Assembly: GCA_024636395.1 (NCBI GenBank)
Contig: JAGXHD010000173.1
Location: 1-13,548 of the forward strand
Direction: 5' to 3'
Length of the DNA: 13,548 nucleotides
Origin: Sulfitobacter sp.
Lineage (GTDB): Bacteria; Pseudomonadota; Alphaproteobacteria; Rhodobacterales; Rhodobacteraceae
Shown: one piece after another, positions 1-7,417 of the stretch
Layout: every line of letters starts with the position of its first letter
Numbering within the stretch: position 1 is the first letter of the stretch
The notes under the pieces: generated by a model
Databases searched by the model: none
What the model saw: the letters and a program-made list of their open reading frames with translations, nothing else
What the model was told of the DNA's origin: nothing
Program-made: the position numbers and the translations under genes

Positions 1-1379
1 CACGCCCGAAGAGGCGCATGCCGTGCGCACCGATGCGATCGTGGCGACAGGGCGTAGCGATTACCCCAATCAGGTGAACAATGTATTGGGTTTTCCTTAT
101 CTTTTTCGCGGTGCGCTCGACATTAACGCCCGCGCGATCAATGACGAGATGAAAATCGCCTGCGCCCACGCTCTTGCCAATCTCGCGCGTGAGGATGTGC
201 CGGACGAAGTGGCGCTGGCCTATGGCAAGAATCTCAGTTTCGGACGGGATTATATCATTCCGACACCGTTCGATCCGCGCCTTATCCATACGATCCCGCC
301 AGCCGTCGCGAAAGCGGGGATGGATACGGGCGCCGCGCGGCGGCCGATCATCGATATGGATGCTTATGAGGCTGGCCTGAAATCCCGCCTCGATCCGACC
401 GCCAACATCATGCGCGGGATCAACGCCCGCGCGCGGAGCAATCAGGCGCGGATGATTTTCGCTGAAGGGGACGACCCCAAAGTGCTGCGCGCCGCCGTCA
501 TGTACCAGCGGCAGGGCTTGGGCGAGGCGCTGGTCGTGGGCCGCGCCGACGATGTGAAAGCAAAGCTGATTGCTGCGGGGATGGAGGACGCCATTTCGGA
601 GCTGGAGGTGGTCAATGCCGCCAACACCAAGCATTTGGATGCCTATAAATCATTCCTCTACAAGCGCTTGCAGCGGCGCGGCTTTGACAGCAAGGACATC
701 CACCGCCTCGCTGCGACGGACCGCCATGTATTCGCGGCGCTGATGCTGGCGCACGGGCATGGCGACGGACTTTGTAACCGGGGCGACCCGGAAATCTGCC
801 CACGTGCTCGACCGGATCAATCATGTCTTCGAGGCGACTGCACAGGCCGGTGCCGCAGGCATCACCGCCATCCTCCACAAGGGGCGGGTGGTTTTGATTG
901 GTGATACGCTGGTGCATGAATGGCCGGGTGCCGAGGATCTGGCCAATATTGCCGAGAGTGGTGCGCGCGTGGCGCGGCATCTCGGGCTGGAACCGCGCGT
1001 GGCCTTCGTCAGCTTCTCGACCTTCGGCTATCCTGTTTCGGAGCGCGCGGAGAAGATGCACCTTGCGCCGGATGTTCTGGACGCGCGCGGCGTTGATTTT
1101 GAGTACGAGGGCGAGATGACCGTCGATGTGGCGCTCAATGTGGAGAGCCAGAAGAAGTACCCTTTCTCACGGCTGACGGGGCCCGCAAATATCCTCGTGG
1201 TGCCTGCGCGCCATTCCGCCAGTATCTCGGTCAAGCTCATGCAGGAGATGGCGGGCGCCACGGTGATCGGCCCGATCCTTACGGGGCTGGATCAGTCGAT
1301 CCAGATCGCCTCCGCCACCTCGACCACCAATGACATCCTCAACATGGCGATTCTTGCGGCGTCCAAGGTGGGCGGATGA
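1..1379 (+). pseudogene. maeB: NADP-type malic enzyme MaeB, C-terminal part, 5' cut by window edge, frameshifted
   Basis: MaeB oxidatively decarboxylates malate to pyruvate; the long bacterial form carries a phosphotransacetylase-like C-terminal domain thought to be regulatory. The frame is open from base 2, so the true start lies outside. The first part reads as the end of the NAD(P)-binding malic domain (PNQVNNVLGFPYLFRGALD, then IIPTPFDPRLI) and enters the phosphotransacetylase-like domain (ARMIFAEGDDPKVLRAA). After LAHGHGDG the frame becomes nonsense and stops at 904, while the family sequence resumes one frame over as VTGATRKSAHVLDRINHVF and runs to the TGA at 1377-1379. Dropping one T from the TTT at 771-773 restores a continuous protein (GDGLVTGATRK). 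The rest of the domain is intact (GPANILVVPARHSA, GLDQSIQIAS). The break could be a sequencing error or a real mutation. Identity is very secure; whether it is a pseudogene is not. Confidence 0.88.
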
Positions 1380-2242
1380 TCTGGAACCTTGGCTCGATTA
1401 ATATCGACAATTTCTACGAAGTGAGCCATCTGCCTGCGGCAGGAGAAACACTGGCGGCGCACAGCTACGGCTTTGGCCTTGGCGGCAAGGGGGCGAATAT
1501 GTCGGTCGCGGCCGCCCGTGCGGCAGCCCGCGTTTCGCACATTGGAGCGATTGGCGCGGATGGCCGCTGGACGCGGGAGCGGCTTATGGAATACGGAGTC
1601 GATACCCCGCATATCGCGCAGGTCGAGGGTCCGACGGGCCATGCAAATATTCTGATTGATCGCAGGGGCGAGAACAGCATCGTTCTGTTTCAGGGGGCCA
1701 ACTCACAGCTGACCGAGGCGATCATCGGCGCGGCGTTGACAGAGGCATCTCCGAAGGACTTTCTGCTGATGCAGAACGAGACGAACGGGCAGGAATACGC
1801 CGCAGCCACGGCTAGATCGCTTGGTCTGCGTGTGGCATATGCTGCGGCTCCATTCGACGCTGGTGCGCTTACGCGGCTCGCGGGGCGGATTGACCTACTG
1901 ATCCTCAATGAGGTCGAGGCAGCACAGCTTGAGGTGGGTGCCGGACCAGCGCTGGGCATGCTGGGCGTCCAGGATATGATCGTCACGCTTGGGGAAAAGG
2001 GATGCAAATGGATCTCTGACAAAGGCGAAAAGCATTTTGAAGCCTATCCAGCCGAAGCTGTTGATACTACTGGCGCCGGAGATACTTTCACCGGATATTT
2101 GGTGGCGGGGCTTGATCGGGGAATGCCGATGGACGTGGCGGTGGATCTGGCGCTCAAGGCCGGTGCGATGATGGTGGAGCGGCGTGGAACGGCGGATGTG
2201 ATCCCCGATCTCAAAGAGATCCAGGATCGTTTTGGCCTCTGA
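1376..2242 (+). CDS. PfkB-family carbohydrate kinase, ribokinase-like
   Basis: A 288-residue cytoplasmic kinase that should phosphorylate a sugar or related alcohol with ATP. The first PfkB signature is clear: GSINID at residues 6-11 and GGKGANMSVAAARA at 36-49, which is the ribokinase form. The second signature is DTTGAGDTF at 230-238, with D236 as the expected catalytic base and the GAG as anion hole. The length is slightly below that of classical ribokinases (about 300-310). The ATG overlaps the maeB TGA in an ATGA arrangement, so translation is probably coupled to maeB. The substrate cannot be told from sequence: ribose is possible, but adenosine, a nucleoside or another sugar remain open, and no ribose transport genes are nearby. 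I therefore give no gene symbol. Confidence 0.9.
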   Translation: MIWNLGSINIDNFYEVSHLPAAGETLAAHSYGFGLGGKGANMSVAAARAAARVSHIGAIGADGRWTRERLMEYGVDTPHIAQVEGPTGHANILIDRRGENSIVLFQGANSQLTEAIIGAALTEASPKDFLLMQNETNGQEYAAATARSLGLRVAYAAAPFDAGALTRLAGRIDLLILNEVEAAQLEVGAGPALGMLGVQDMIVTLGEKGCKWISDKGEKHFEAYPAEAVDTTGAGDTFTGYLVAGLDRGMPMDVAVDLALKAGAMMVERRGTADVIPDLKEIQDRFGL

Positions 2243-2260
2243 ACTTTGGGAGATATGGCG

Positions 2261-2956
2261 ATGAAGCTCGCAATGTGGTCTGGGCCGCGCAATTTGAGTA
2301 CCGCGATGATGTATGCGTTTGGCGCGCGCGATGATTTCAGCGTCATGGACGAGCCGTTTTATGCGCCCTATCTGGCAGTATCCGGTGCCGACCACCCGCT
2401 CCGCGCTGAGATTTTGGCCGCGCATGAAAACGATCCGGTTCGGGTGGGGCAGGTGTGCCGCCGCGAGGGCATGCCGCATCTCTATATGAAGCACATGCCG
2501 CATCATATGCTGGATGGCTTTCCGCTGGATTGGGCGGATGATTGCGTGAACATCCATCTGATCCGCCATCCGGCCCGCGTCATCGCAAGTTATGCCGCCA
2601 AACGTGATGCTCCCACGCTGGAGGATATCGGGTTCACCCGGCAAACCGAGATTTACGAGCGCTTCGGCGGAATCGTCATCGACAGCACGGATATCCGCGC
2701 CCGCCCCGAGGTGATGCTGCGCGCGCTTTGCGCCGCAATCGACCTCTCTTTCGATCCCGCGATGCTGCACTGGCCTGCCGGTCCGCGGGCCGAGGATGGG
2801 ATCTGGGCCAGTCATTGGTACGGCGCGGTGCATCAAAGTACCGGCATCGCAGGGGCAGAAGGTCCGCTGCCGGAAGTGTCAGGGGCGCTGGCCCCTTTGC
2901 TGGAGGCTGCATTGCCGCATTATCTTCGGATGCGGGAGCGCTGCCTTTCCCCCTGA
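2261..2956 (+). CDS. Sulfotransferase-like P-loop protein
   Basis: A 231-residue cytoplasmic protein of the sulfotransferase fold. The N-terminal SGPRNLST (residues 7-14) matches the loop that holds the 5'-phosphosulfate of PAPS, and IRHPARVIASY (101-111) matches the 3'-phosphate site with R102 and S110 in the usual R-x7-S spacing. ATG 2261 is chosen because GGGAGA at 2248-2253 sits 7 bases upstream; the earlier ATG at 2255 is too close to it and TTG 2246 lies before it. The gene follows the sugar kinase by 18 bp and is probably the last gene of the maeB transcript. The acceptor is unknown. Proteins of this type are often just named sulfotransferase family protein and some may not transfer sulfate at all. 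The fold assignment is firm, the reaction is not. Confidence 0.78.
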   Translation: MKLAMWSGPRNLSTAMMYAFGARDDFSVMDEPFYAPYLAVSGADHPLRAEILAAHENDPVRVGQVCRREGMPHLYMKHMPHHMLDGFPLDWADDCVNIHLIRHPARVIASYAAKRDAPTLEDIGFTRQTEIYERFGGIVIDSTDIRARPEVMLRALCAAIDLSFDPAMLHWPAGPRAEDGIWASHWYGAVHQSTGIAGAEGPLPEVSGALAPLLEAALPHYLRMRERCLSP

Positions 2957-3052
2957 TTGTCTGTAATTCCTGAGATAGTTATTCAGCGTTCATAAAGAGT
3001 ATCTATGCAATCACAGCCGCGTGACCGGTTTCCGGCTTAGGTAATGAGTAAC

Positions 3053-3090
3053 TGGCCCAGGCATGAAAATGTCTGGGCCATTTTAATTTT
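3053..3090 (+). terminator. Strong Rho-independent terminator
   Basis: A 12-bp stem (TGGCCCAGGCAT at 3053-3064 with ATGTCTGGGCCA at 3069-3080, one G-U pair) closes a GAAA tetraloop and is followed by TTTTAATTTT at 3081-3090. It lies 97 bp beyond the sulfotransferase-like stop codon and 77 bp before the next gene, so it probably ends the maeB-kinase-sulfotransferase transcript and insulates the secreted-protein gene. Confidence 0.9.
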
Positions 3091-3167
3091 CAAAAATATT
3101 CTGCAGTCGTGAAACTCTCGGATGAATCTGTGCGTGTCTCCCACGTAACTTCACAAGGAGAGCTCAT

Positions 3168-3584
3168 ATGAAACATCTTACCACAACAGCCGTAGCGCTG
3201 GTTATGTCCGCCGGTATCGTAATGGCCGCAGGCCACGGTCCCGCGCCGATGGTTATGGCCGCCGATCAGGACGTATCCAACGGTATCGTCAGTGCCGAGA
3301 GCGTTGTCGCAGGCGTAAATGGCTGGCTGGTCGTGCACCGCACCGACGCAGAAATGAAGCCAGGCCCCGTGGTCGGCTACGCGCCACTGCGCGCAGGTGA
3401 GAACACCGACGTTGCTGCCATTCTACAAGAAGACGTGGCCAGCGGTGATATGCTGATGTTGATGGTGCACGCTGAAGAGGGCGGCATGTCGACAGGTGTT
3501 TTTGAATATACGCTCGGTGCCAAGGAAGACGGCCCGATCCGTATCGATGACAAGTTGGTCATGCAGGTAATCACAGCCAACTAA
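3168..3584 (+). CDS. Small secreted protein, DUF7282-like
   Basis: A 138-residue exported protein. Residues 1-20 form a Sec signal peptide (K3, a hydrophobic run, then VMA) with likely cleavage after A20; a second possible site is after MVMA at about 31. The mature part has the pattern DQDVSNGIV...GWLVVH...GYAPLRAGENTDV...MVHAEEG...FEYTLGAKEDGPI, which I recognise as the DUF7282 type, a small beta-rich domain seen in bacteria and archaea, often near cupredoxin-like proteins. It has no cysteine and no obvious catalytic set. The start is secure: AAGGAG at 3155-3160 is 7 bases before the ATG. It stands alone between two intrinsic terminators, so it is a single-gene unit. No recognisable sigma-70 promoter stands out in the 77 bp upstream. 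Function is unknown; the periplasm or outside is the likely place. Confidence 0.82.
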   Translation: MKHLTTTAVALVMSAGIVMAAGHGPAPMVMAADQDVSNGIVSAESVVAGVNGWLVVHRTDAEMKPGPVVGYAPLRAGENTDVAAILQEDVASGDMLMLMVHAEEGGMSTGVFEYTLGAKEDGPIRIDDKLVMQVITAN

Positions 3585-3606
3585 CCAGTGTAGGTTAACG
3601 AGTACC

Positions 3607-3642
3607 AAGGCCCGACCGGATCGCTCCGGCCGGGCCTTTTTT
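3607..3642 (+). terminator. Rho-independent terminator of the secreted-protein gene
   Basis: AAGGCCCG (3607-3614) pairs with CGGGCCTT (3631-3638); an A/C mismatch separates this from an inner CCGG/CCGG pairing around ATCGCT. A run of T at 3637-3642 follows. It begins 23 bp after the stop of the secreted protein. Its T-run abuts the stop codon of convergent argG (3641-3643). Read on the minus strand the hairpin is followed by TTGGTACT, a poor U-tract, so it is not an obvious argG terminator. Confidence 0.88.
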
Positions 3643-4858
3643 ATTTGACCCGCTTGTCGCGCGCCGCCAGCAGCTTGAGACGGAGGGCGTTGAGCTGGAT
3701 GAAACCTGCGGCGTCTTTCTGGTCGTAGGCGCCGGCATCATCTTCAAACGTGACATGCGCTTCGGAATAGAGACTGTAGTCGGACCAGCGGCCCACGGTG
3801 CGCACATGCCCTTTGTAGAGCTTGAGGCGCACGGTCCCGGTCACATAGGTCTGGCTTGCGTCGATCGCCGCCTGCAACATCGTGCGCTCTGGCGAGAACC
3901 AAAAGCCGTTGTAGATCAGCTCGGCATATTGCGGCATCAGCTGGTCTTTGAGGTGCATCGCACCGCGGTCCAGCGTGATGGATTCGATCGCGCGGTGGGC
4001 CTCCAGCAGCAGCGTACCGCCTGGCGTCTCGTAAATCCCGCGTGATTTCATGCCGACAAACCGCCCCTCGACCAGATCGAGACGGCCACAGCCATGCTTG
4101 CCGCCCAGCTCATTGAGCTTGGTCAGCAGCTCGGCCGGCGACAGCGCCTCGCCGTTCACGGAAACCGCATCGCCGCCCTTGAAGCCCACTTCGACATATT
4201 CTGGCTCATCCGGCGCATCCTCGGGCGCGACGGTGCGCTGGTAGACATAATCGGGTGCGTCAATGGCGGGATCTTCGAGGACTTTGCCCTCGGAAGAAGT
4301 ATGCAACAGGTTCGCATCCACCGAGAAAGGCGCTTCGCCGCGCTTGTCTTTCGCGACGGGGATCTGGTGCTGTTCAGCAAATTCCAGCAGCTTTGTTCGG
4401 CTCGACAGATCCCACTCGCGCCAGGGCGCGATCACTTTGATGTTCGGGTCGAGCGCATAGGCGGCGAGTTCGAAGCGGACCTGATCGTTGCCCTTACCGG
4501 TGGCACCGTGGGCCACGGCATCGGCGCCCACTTCATGCGCGATTTCTACCAGACGCTTTGAAATCAGGGGCCGCGCAATGGACGTGCCCAGAAGGTAGAG
4601 CCGCTCGTAGACCGCATTGGCACGGAACATCGGGAAGACGAAATCGCGTACGAACTCTTCGCGCACATCTTCGATGAAAATCTGGCTAGCGCCCATCATC
4701 TCCGCTTTGGCGCGGGCGGGCTCCAGCTCTTCGCCTTGGCCCAGATCGGCGGTGAAGGTCACGACCTCGCAGCCATATTCGGTTTGCAGCCATTTGAGGA
4801 TGATCGAAGTATCGAGGCCACCGGAGTAGGCGAGCACAACTTTCTTGGGCGCAGACAT
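3641..4858 (-). CDS. argG: Argininosuccinate synthase
   Basis: ArgG joins citrulline and aspartate, using ATP to AMP and pyrophosphate, in the penultimate step of arginine synthesis in the cytoplasm. The 405-residue protein has the normal family length. The ATP-pyrophosphatase loop AYSGGLDTS is at residues 10-18 and the second family signature, GATGKGNDQVRFE, at 118-130. The start at 4858 gives the family-typical MSAPKKVVLAYSGG and has AAGGAAGAG a few bases upstream. The frame extends back to 4912, but those 18 codons do not look like the family and lie upstream of the ribosome site. The gene converges on the secreted-protein gene and diverges from ilvA across 130 bp. An inverted repeat in that interval could regulate it. 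Assignment is very secure. Confidence 0.98.
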   Translation of the reverse strand: MSAPKKVVLAYSGGLDTSIILKWLQTEYGCEVVTFTADLGQGEELEPARAKAEMMGASQIFIEDVREEFVRDFVFPMFRANAVYERLYLLGTSIARPLISKRLVEIAHEVGADAVAHGATGKGNDQVRFELAAYALDPNIKVIAPWREWDLSSRTKLLEFAEQHQIPVAKDKRGEAPFSVDANLLHTSSEGKVLEDPAIDAPDYVYQRTVAPEDAPDEPEYVEVGFKGGDAVSVNGEALSPAELLTKLNELGGKHGCGRLDLVEGRFVGMKSRGIYETPGGTLLLEAHRAIESITLDRGAMHLKDQLMPQYAELIYNGFWFSPERTMLQAAIDASQTYVTGTVRLKLYKGHVRTVGRWSDYSLYSEAHVTFEDDAGAYDQKDAAGFIQLNALRLKLLAARDKRVK

Positions 4859-4910
4859 GATCTCTTCCTTGTTCGAGTTATCGGCGGTGGCGTAGCGGTT
4901 TTTAGGCCGC

Positions 4911-4947
4911 ACAGCAAGGGAGATGGGTTTATTGACGCTCTTGCTGT
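4911..4947. repeat. Inverted repeat in the argG-ilvA divergent promoter region
   Basis: ACAGCAAG (4911-4918) and CTTGCTGT (4940-4947) are perfect 8-bp inverted arms separated by 21 bp, with arm centres 29 bp apart, close to three helical turns. The right arm lies between the candidate -35 and -10 boxes of ilvA, and the pair lies 53-89 bp upstream of the argG start. This layout fits a binding site for a dimeric or tetrameric regulator, but a chance repeat cannot be excluded. Confidence 0.4.
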
Positions 4948-4960
4948 AGAGACCTATCGA
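4932..4960 (+). promoter_or_regulatory. Candidate sigma-70-type promoter of ilvA
   Basis: TTGACG (4932-4937, five of six matches to the -35 consensus) and TATCGA (4955-4960, weak -10) are separated by 17 bp. Transcription would start at about 4967, leaving a leader of about 20 nt that contains AGGGG (4975-4979) nine bases before the ilvA ATG. The spacing is ideal but the -10 box is poor, so this is only a candidate. Confidence 0.4.
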
Positions 4961-4988
4961 GAACCAAGCGGAACAGGGGTGCGACGAG

Positions 4989-6221
4989 ATGAGCGATGAT
5001 TTTCAAAAAGGTGCGATAGCCGCCACGCGGGCCATGCGTGGCGTCTTTCCCGCAACACCCTTGATGAAGAACGAGCACCTGTCGGAGCGCTTCGGCGCCG
5101 AGATCTATCTCAAGCGCGAAGATCTGAGCCCCGTCCGCTCCTACAAGCTGCGTGGCGCCTTCAATGCAATGCGCAAGCTGATCCCGGAGCACGGTGTCTT
5201 TGTCTGTGCGTCGGCAGGCAACCACGCGCAGGGCGTTGCCTTCATGTGCAGCCATTTTGGCGTGCGCGGCGTGATCTTCATGCCGGTCACCACACCGCAG
5301 CAGAAAATACAGAAAACCCGGATGTTCGGCGGGCCCAACATCGAAGTGCGCCTTGTGGGCGATTATTTTGACAAGACTTTGGCGGCTGCACAGGAGTTCT
5401 GCACGCAGGAGGGTGCGAGATTCCTGTCGCCGTTCGACGATGACGATGTGATCGAAGGGCAGGCCTCCGTCGCGGTAGAGATCGAGGACCAGCTGGGTGG
5501 TGTGCCCGATCATATCATTCTCCCGGTCGGCGGTGGTGGACTGTCCGCCGGGACCCGCGCGTTTTTCGGAAGTCGCTGCGATTATACCTTTGTAGAGCCT
5601 GTGGGCGCTCCGAGCCTTGGTCGGGCGCTTGAGGAAGGTCATCCTGTCGATGTATCACCGATCAACAGCTTTGTGGACGGGGCAGCGGTTGCCAAAATCG
5701 GTCAGCGTACCTTCGAAAAACTGAAAGATGCACGGCGAAGTGACGTGGTGCACCTGACGGAGGACCGTATCTGCGTGAGCATCATCGAGATGTTGAATGT
5801 CGAGGGGATCGTGCTGGAGCCCGCGGGTGCGCTGAGCATCGAGGCGCTGGGCGAGGTGGCCGAACAGATCAGGGGTAAAACGGTTGTTTGTATCGCGTCG
5901 GGCGGCAATTTTGATTTCGAGCGGCTGCCCGAGGTCAAGGAGCGCGCGCAGCGGTATTCCGGCCTCAAAAAGTACTTCATCCTCCGCCTGCCGCAGCGCC
6001 CAGGAGCGCTCAAGGAGTTTCTCAATATTCTGGGTCCCGAGGATGATATCTGCCGGTTTGAGTATCTTAAGAAATCGGCGCGCAATTTTGGCTCCGTCCT
6101 CATCGGGATCGAAACGCTGACCCCCGACAGCTTTCCGCGCTTCCTTGCGCAGCTTGATGACGCAGGGTTCACCTATACAGATATCACCAATGATGAGACG
6201 CTCGCACAGTTCGTACTTTGA
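4989..6221 (+). CDS. ilvA: Threonine ammonia-lyase (biosynthetic type)
   Basis: IlvA uses pyridoxal phosphate to turn threonine into 2-oxobutanoate and ammonia, the first committed step to isoleucine. The 410-residue protein has the catalytic lysine in SYKLRGA (K53), the AGNHAQGVA loop and the phosphate-binding PVGGGGL at 179-185. The C-terminus from about residue 327 (KKYFILRLPQRPGALKEF) is a single ACT-like domain, as in short IlvA proteins such as those of Bacillus or Corynebacterium; the E. coli enzyme is longer with two. It is the usual site of isoleucine feedback, which I infer here. A degradative role is possible but the ACT-like tail argues against it. The ATG has AGGGG nine bases upstream. 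It is divergent from argG and is followed after 9 bp by a dehydrogenase gene. Confidence 0.95.
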   Translation: MSDDFQKGAIAATRAMRGVFPATPLMKNEHLSERFGAEIYLKREDLSPVRSYKLRGAFNAMRKLIPEHGVFVCASAGNHAQGVAFMCSHFGVRGVIFMPVTTPQQKIQKTRMFGGPNIEVRLVGDYFDKTLAAAQEFCTQEGARFLSPFDDDDVIEGQASVAVEIEDQLGGVPDHIILPVGGGGLSAGTRAFFGSRCDYTFVEPVGAPSLGRALEEGHPVDVSPINSFVDGAAVAKIGQRTFEKLKDARRSDVVHLTEDRICVSIIEMLNVEGIVLEPAGALSIEALGEVAEQIRGKTVVCIASGGNFDFERLPEVKERAQRYSGLKKYFILRLPQRPGALKEFLNILGPEDDICRFEYLKKSARNFGSVLIGIETLTPDSFPRFLAQLDDAGFTYTDITNDETLAQFVL

Positions 6222-6230
6222 GAGGAGTCT

Positions 6231-7037
6231 ATGGATATTTCGGGCAAATCGATCGTTATTACAGGCGGCGCGAGCGGCATCGGTGCGGCGCTTGCTCGGC
6301 AAGCGGCAAAGGCTGGTGCAAAAGTCTGCATCGCTGATCTCAACCGTGAGGCGGCACAGGCCATTGCGGAGCAGATCGGCGGTATCGCCGTCGCTTGCGA
6401 TGTAACCCGTGAGCGCGACATCATCGCGGCGATCGAAGCTGCGGAAATAGCTCACGGTCCGGTTGATATTTTCGTCTCTAATGCGGGGCTGGGGCGTGGT
6501 GATCCCTCCCATGCCGCTTCCGCCCCCGATTCAGATTGGCTGCTGAACTGGAATGTGCATGTGATGGCCCATGTCTGGGCAGCGCGCGCATTGCTGCCTG
6601 CGATGATCACGCGCGGATCTGGCCATTTTGTCAATGTCGCCTCTGCCGCCGGGTTGCTCAACCAGATTGGCGATACTGCCTATTCAGCGACCAAACATGC
6701 CGCTGTCAGTTTTGCTGAATCCTTGCTGATCAGCCATGGTCACGAGGGAATCGGTGTTTCGGTGGTGTGTCCTCAATACGTTGCGACCCCGTTGCTTGGA
6801 CTGAGCGACGGCGATGCGCAGGGCAATCTGCTGACTGCGGGTGATGTGGCGAAATCGGTCTGGCAGGGCGTTGCGGATAATACGTTCGTGATCCTGCCGC
6901 ATCCCGATGTGGCGAAATACAGCGCGCTGCGTGGGGCAGATCCTACGCGCTGGATCAAGGGGATGCAGATGCTACGTGCGAAGGCATTGTCCGAGACGGG
7001 TAGCATCAGCGTCGCTGGATTTTACAAACTGGTCTAG
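6231..7037 (+). CDS. Short-chain dehydrogenase/reductase (SDR), substrate unknown
   Basis: A 268-residue classical SDR, an NAD(P)-dependent oxidoreductase of the cytoplasm. The Rossmann glycine motif TGGASGIG is at residues 11-18, NAG at 84-86, and the catalytic set is S138, Y151 and K155 (YSATK). D36 in the CIADLN segment after the second strand suggests a preference for NAD(H) rather than NADP(H), which is an inference from the family. The sequence does not reveal the substrate. AGAGGAG (6221-6227) precedes the ATG and overlaps the end of ilvA, 9 bp away, so the two are probably co-transcribed, but a link to isoleucine synthesis is not shown. Its TAG stop overlaps the stop of the convergent Hpt gene within CTAG, with no terminator between them. 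Confidence 0.9.
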   Translation: MDISGKSIVITGGASGIGAALARQAAKAGAKVCIADLNREAAQAIAEQIGGIAVACDVTRERDIIAAIEAAEIAHGPVDIFVSNAGLGRGDPSHAASAPDSDWLLNWNVHVMAHVWAARALLPAMITRGSGHFVNVASAAGLLNQIGDTAYSATKHAAVSFAESLLISHGHEGIGVSVVCPQYVATPLLGLSDGDAQGNLLTAGDVAKSVWQGVADNTFVILPHPDVAKYSALRGADPTRWIKGMQMLRAKALSETGSISVAGFYKLV

Positions 7038-7366
7038 ACAGCGGCACCCTCGGCAAGGCCGCTCAGAAACGCGGTCCTGCTCGCTTCATAGCATTCGAGG
7101 ACCTGCGCCAGATTTATCTGATCTGCGTGGCCTTGGGCAGCGAGGCTTTCGCCGCTCTGGCACAGCTCCGCAAATGTGGTGAACCCTAGATTGAGCGCGC
7201 TGCCCTTAAGCGCGTGAAGGTTCTCACCCAGCGCACCCGGTTGCGGCGCGGTACGCAGGCGGTCGGTCATGTCTGTCACCTCTTCGATGAAGACGTCGAC
7301 GATCTCGTCGAAGTCTTCCGCACCCACCTCGTCGCGCAGGCTTTTGATTCGTGACCAGTCAATCAT
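7034..7366 (-). CDS. Hpt-domain histidine phosphotransfer protein
   Basis: A 110-residue protein made of a single Hpt four-helix domain, which shuttles phosphoryl groups between response-regulator receivers in a phosphorelay. The phosphoacceptor is H51 in HALKGSALNLGF, matching the HxxKG pattern of the family. There is no kinase ATPase domain. The start at 7366 (MIDWSRIKSL) is preferred: AAGGG lies seven bases before it, while the in-frame ATG at 7402 has no convincing ribosome site and adds 12 residues outside the domain. It is divergent from the response-regulator/phosphatase gene that starts about 120 bp away, so that protein's receiver is the obvious partner. The cognate histidine kinase is not in the window. 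Its 3' end overlaps the SDR gene by 4 bp. Confidence 0.88.
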   Translation of the reverse strand: MIDWSRIKSLRDEVGAEDFDEIVDVFIEEVTDMTDRLRTAPQPGALGENLHALKGSALNLGFTTFAELCQSGESLAAQGHADQINLAQVLECYEASRTAFLSGLAEGAAV

Positions 7367-7417
7367 GTAGCGCCCTTCATTTGCCGTAAGCTTAGGGGCC
7401 ATTCGTTAAGGCGGGGT

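Noticed and set aside
765..780. Programmed +1 frameshifting in maeB as in prfB
   Set aside because: CTTTG resembles the slippery step, but the zero-frame codon is TGT and not a stop, and there is no Shine-Dalgarno-like sequence just upstream. A simple one-base insertion or read error explains it better.
1895..2836. Long open frame on the minus strand (313 codons)
   Set aside because: It lies opposite the kinase and sulfotransferase-like genes, both with clear family motifs. Its translation is rich in His and Arg with no recognisable domain, as expected for a shadow frame in GC-rich DNA.
3021..3036. CCGG-TTT-CCGG hairpin upstream of the terminator
   Set aside because: A 4-bp stem made from a self-complementary tetramer with no T-run is too small to call a feature.
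3600..3643. Bidirectional terminator serving argG as well
   Set aside because: On the minus strand the hairpin is followed by TTGGTACT and no U-run, so only the plus-strand role is supported.
4859..4912. Longer N-terminus for ArgG starting at 4912
   Set aside because: The 18 extra residues are unlike the family, and the good ribosome site AAGGAAGAG is placed for the start at 4858.
4929..5642. Minus-strand open frame opposite the start of ilvA
   Set aside because: It covers the ilvA active-site region in antisense and shows no family motif or sensible ribosome site; a shadow frame.
5655..6512. Minus-strand open frame of 285 codons opposite ilvA and the SDR gene
   Set aside because: Antisense to two well-supported genes and without recognisable domains.
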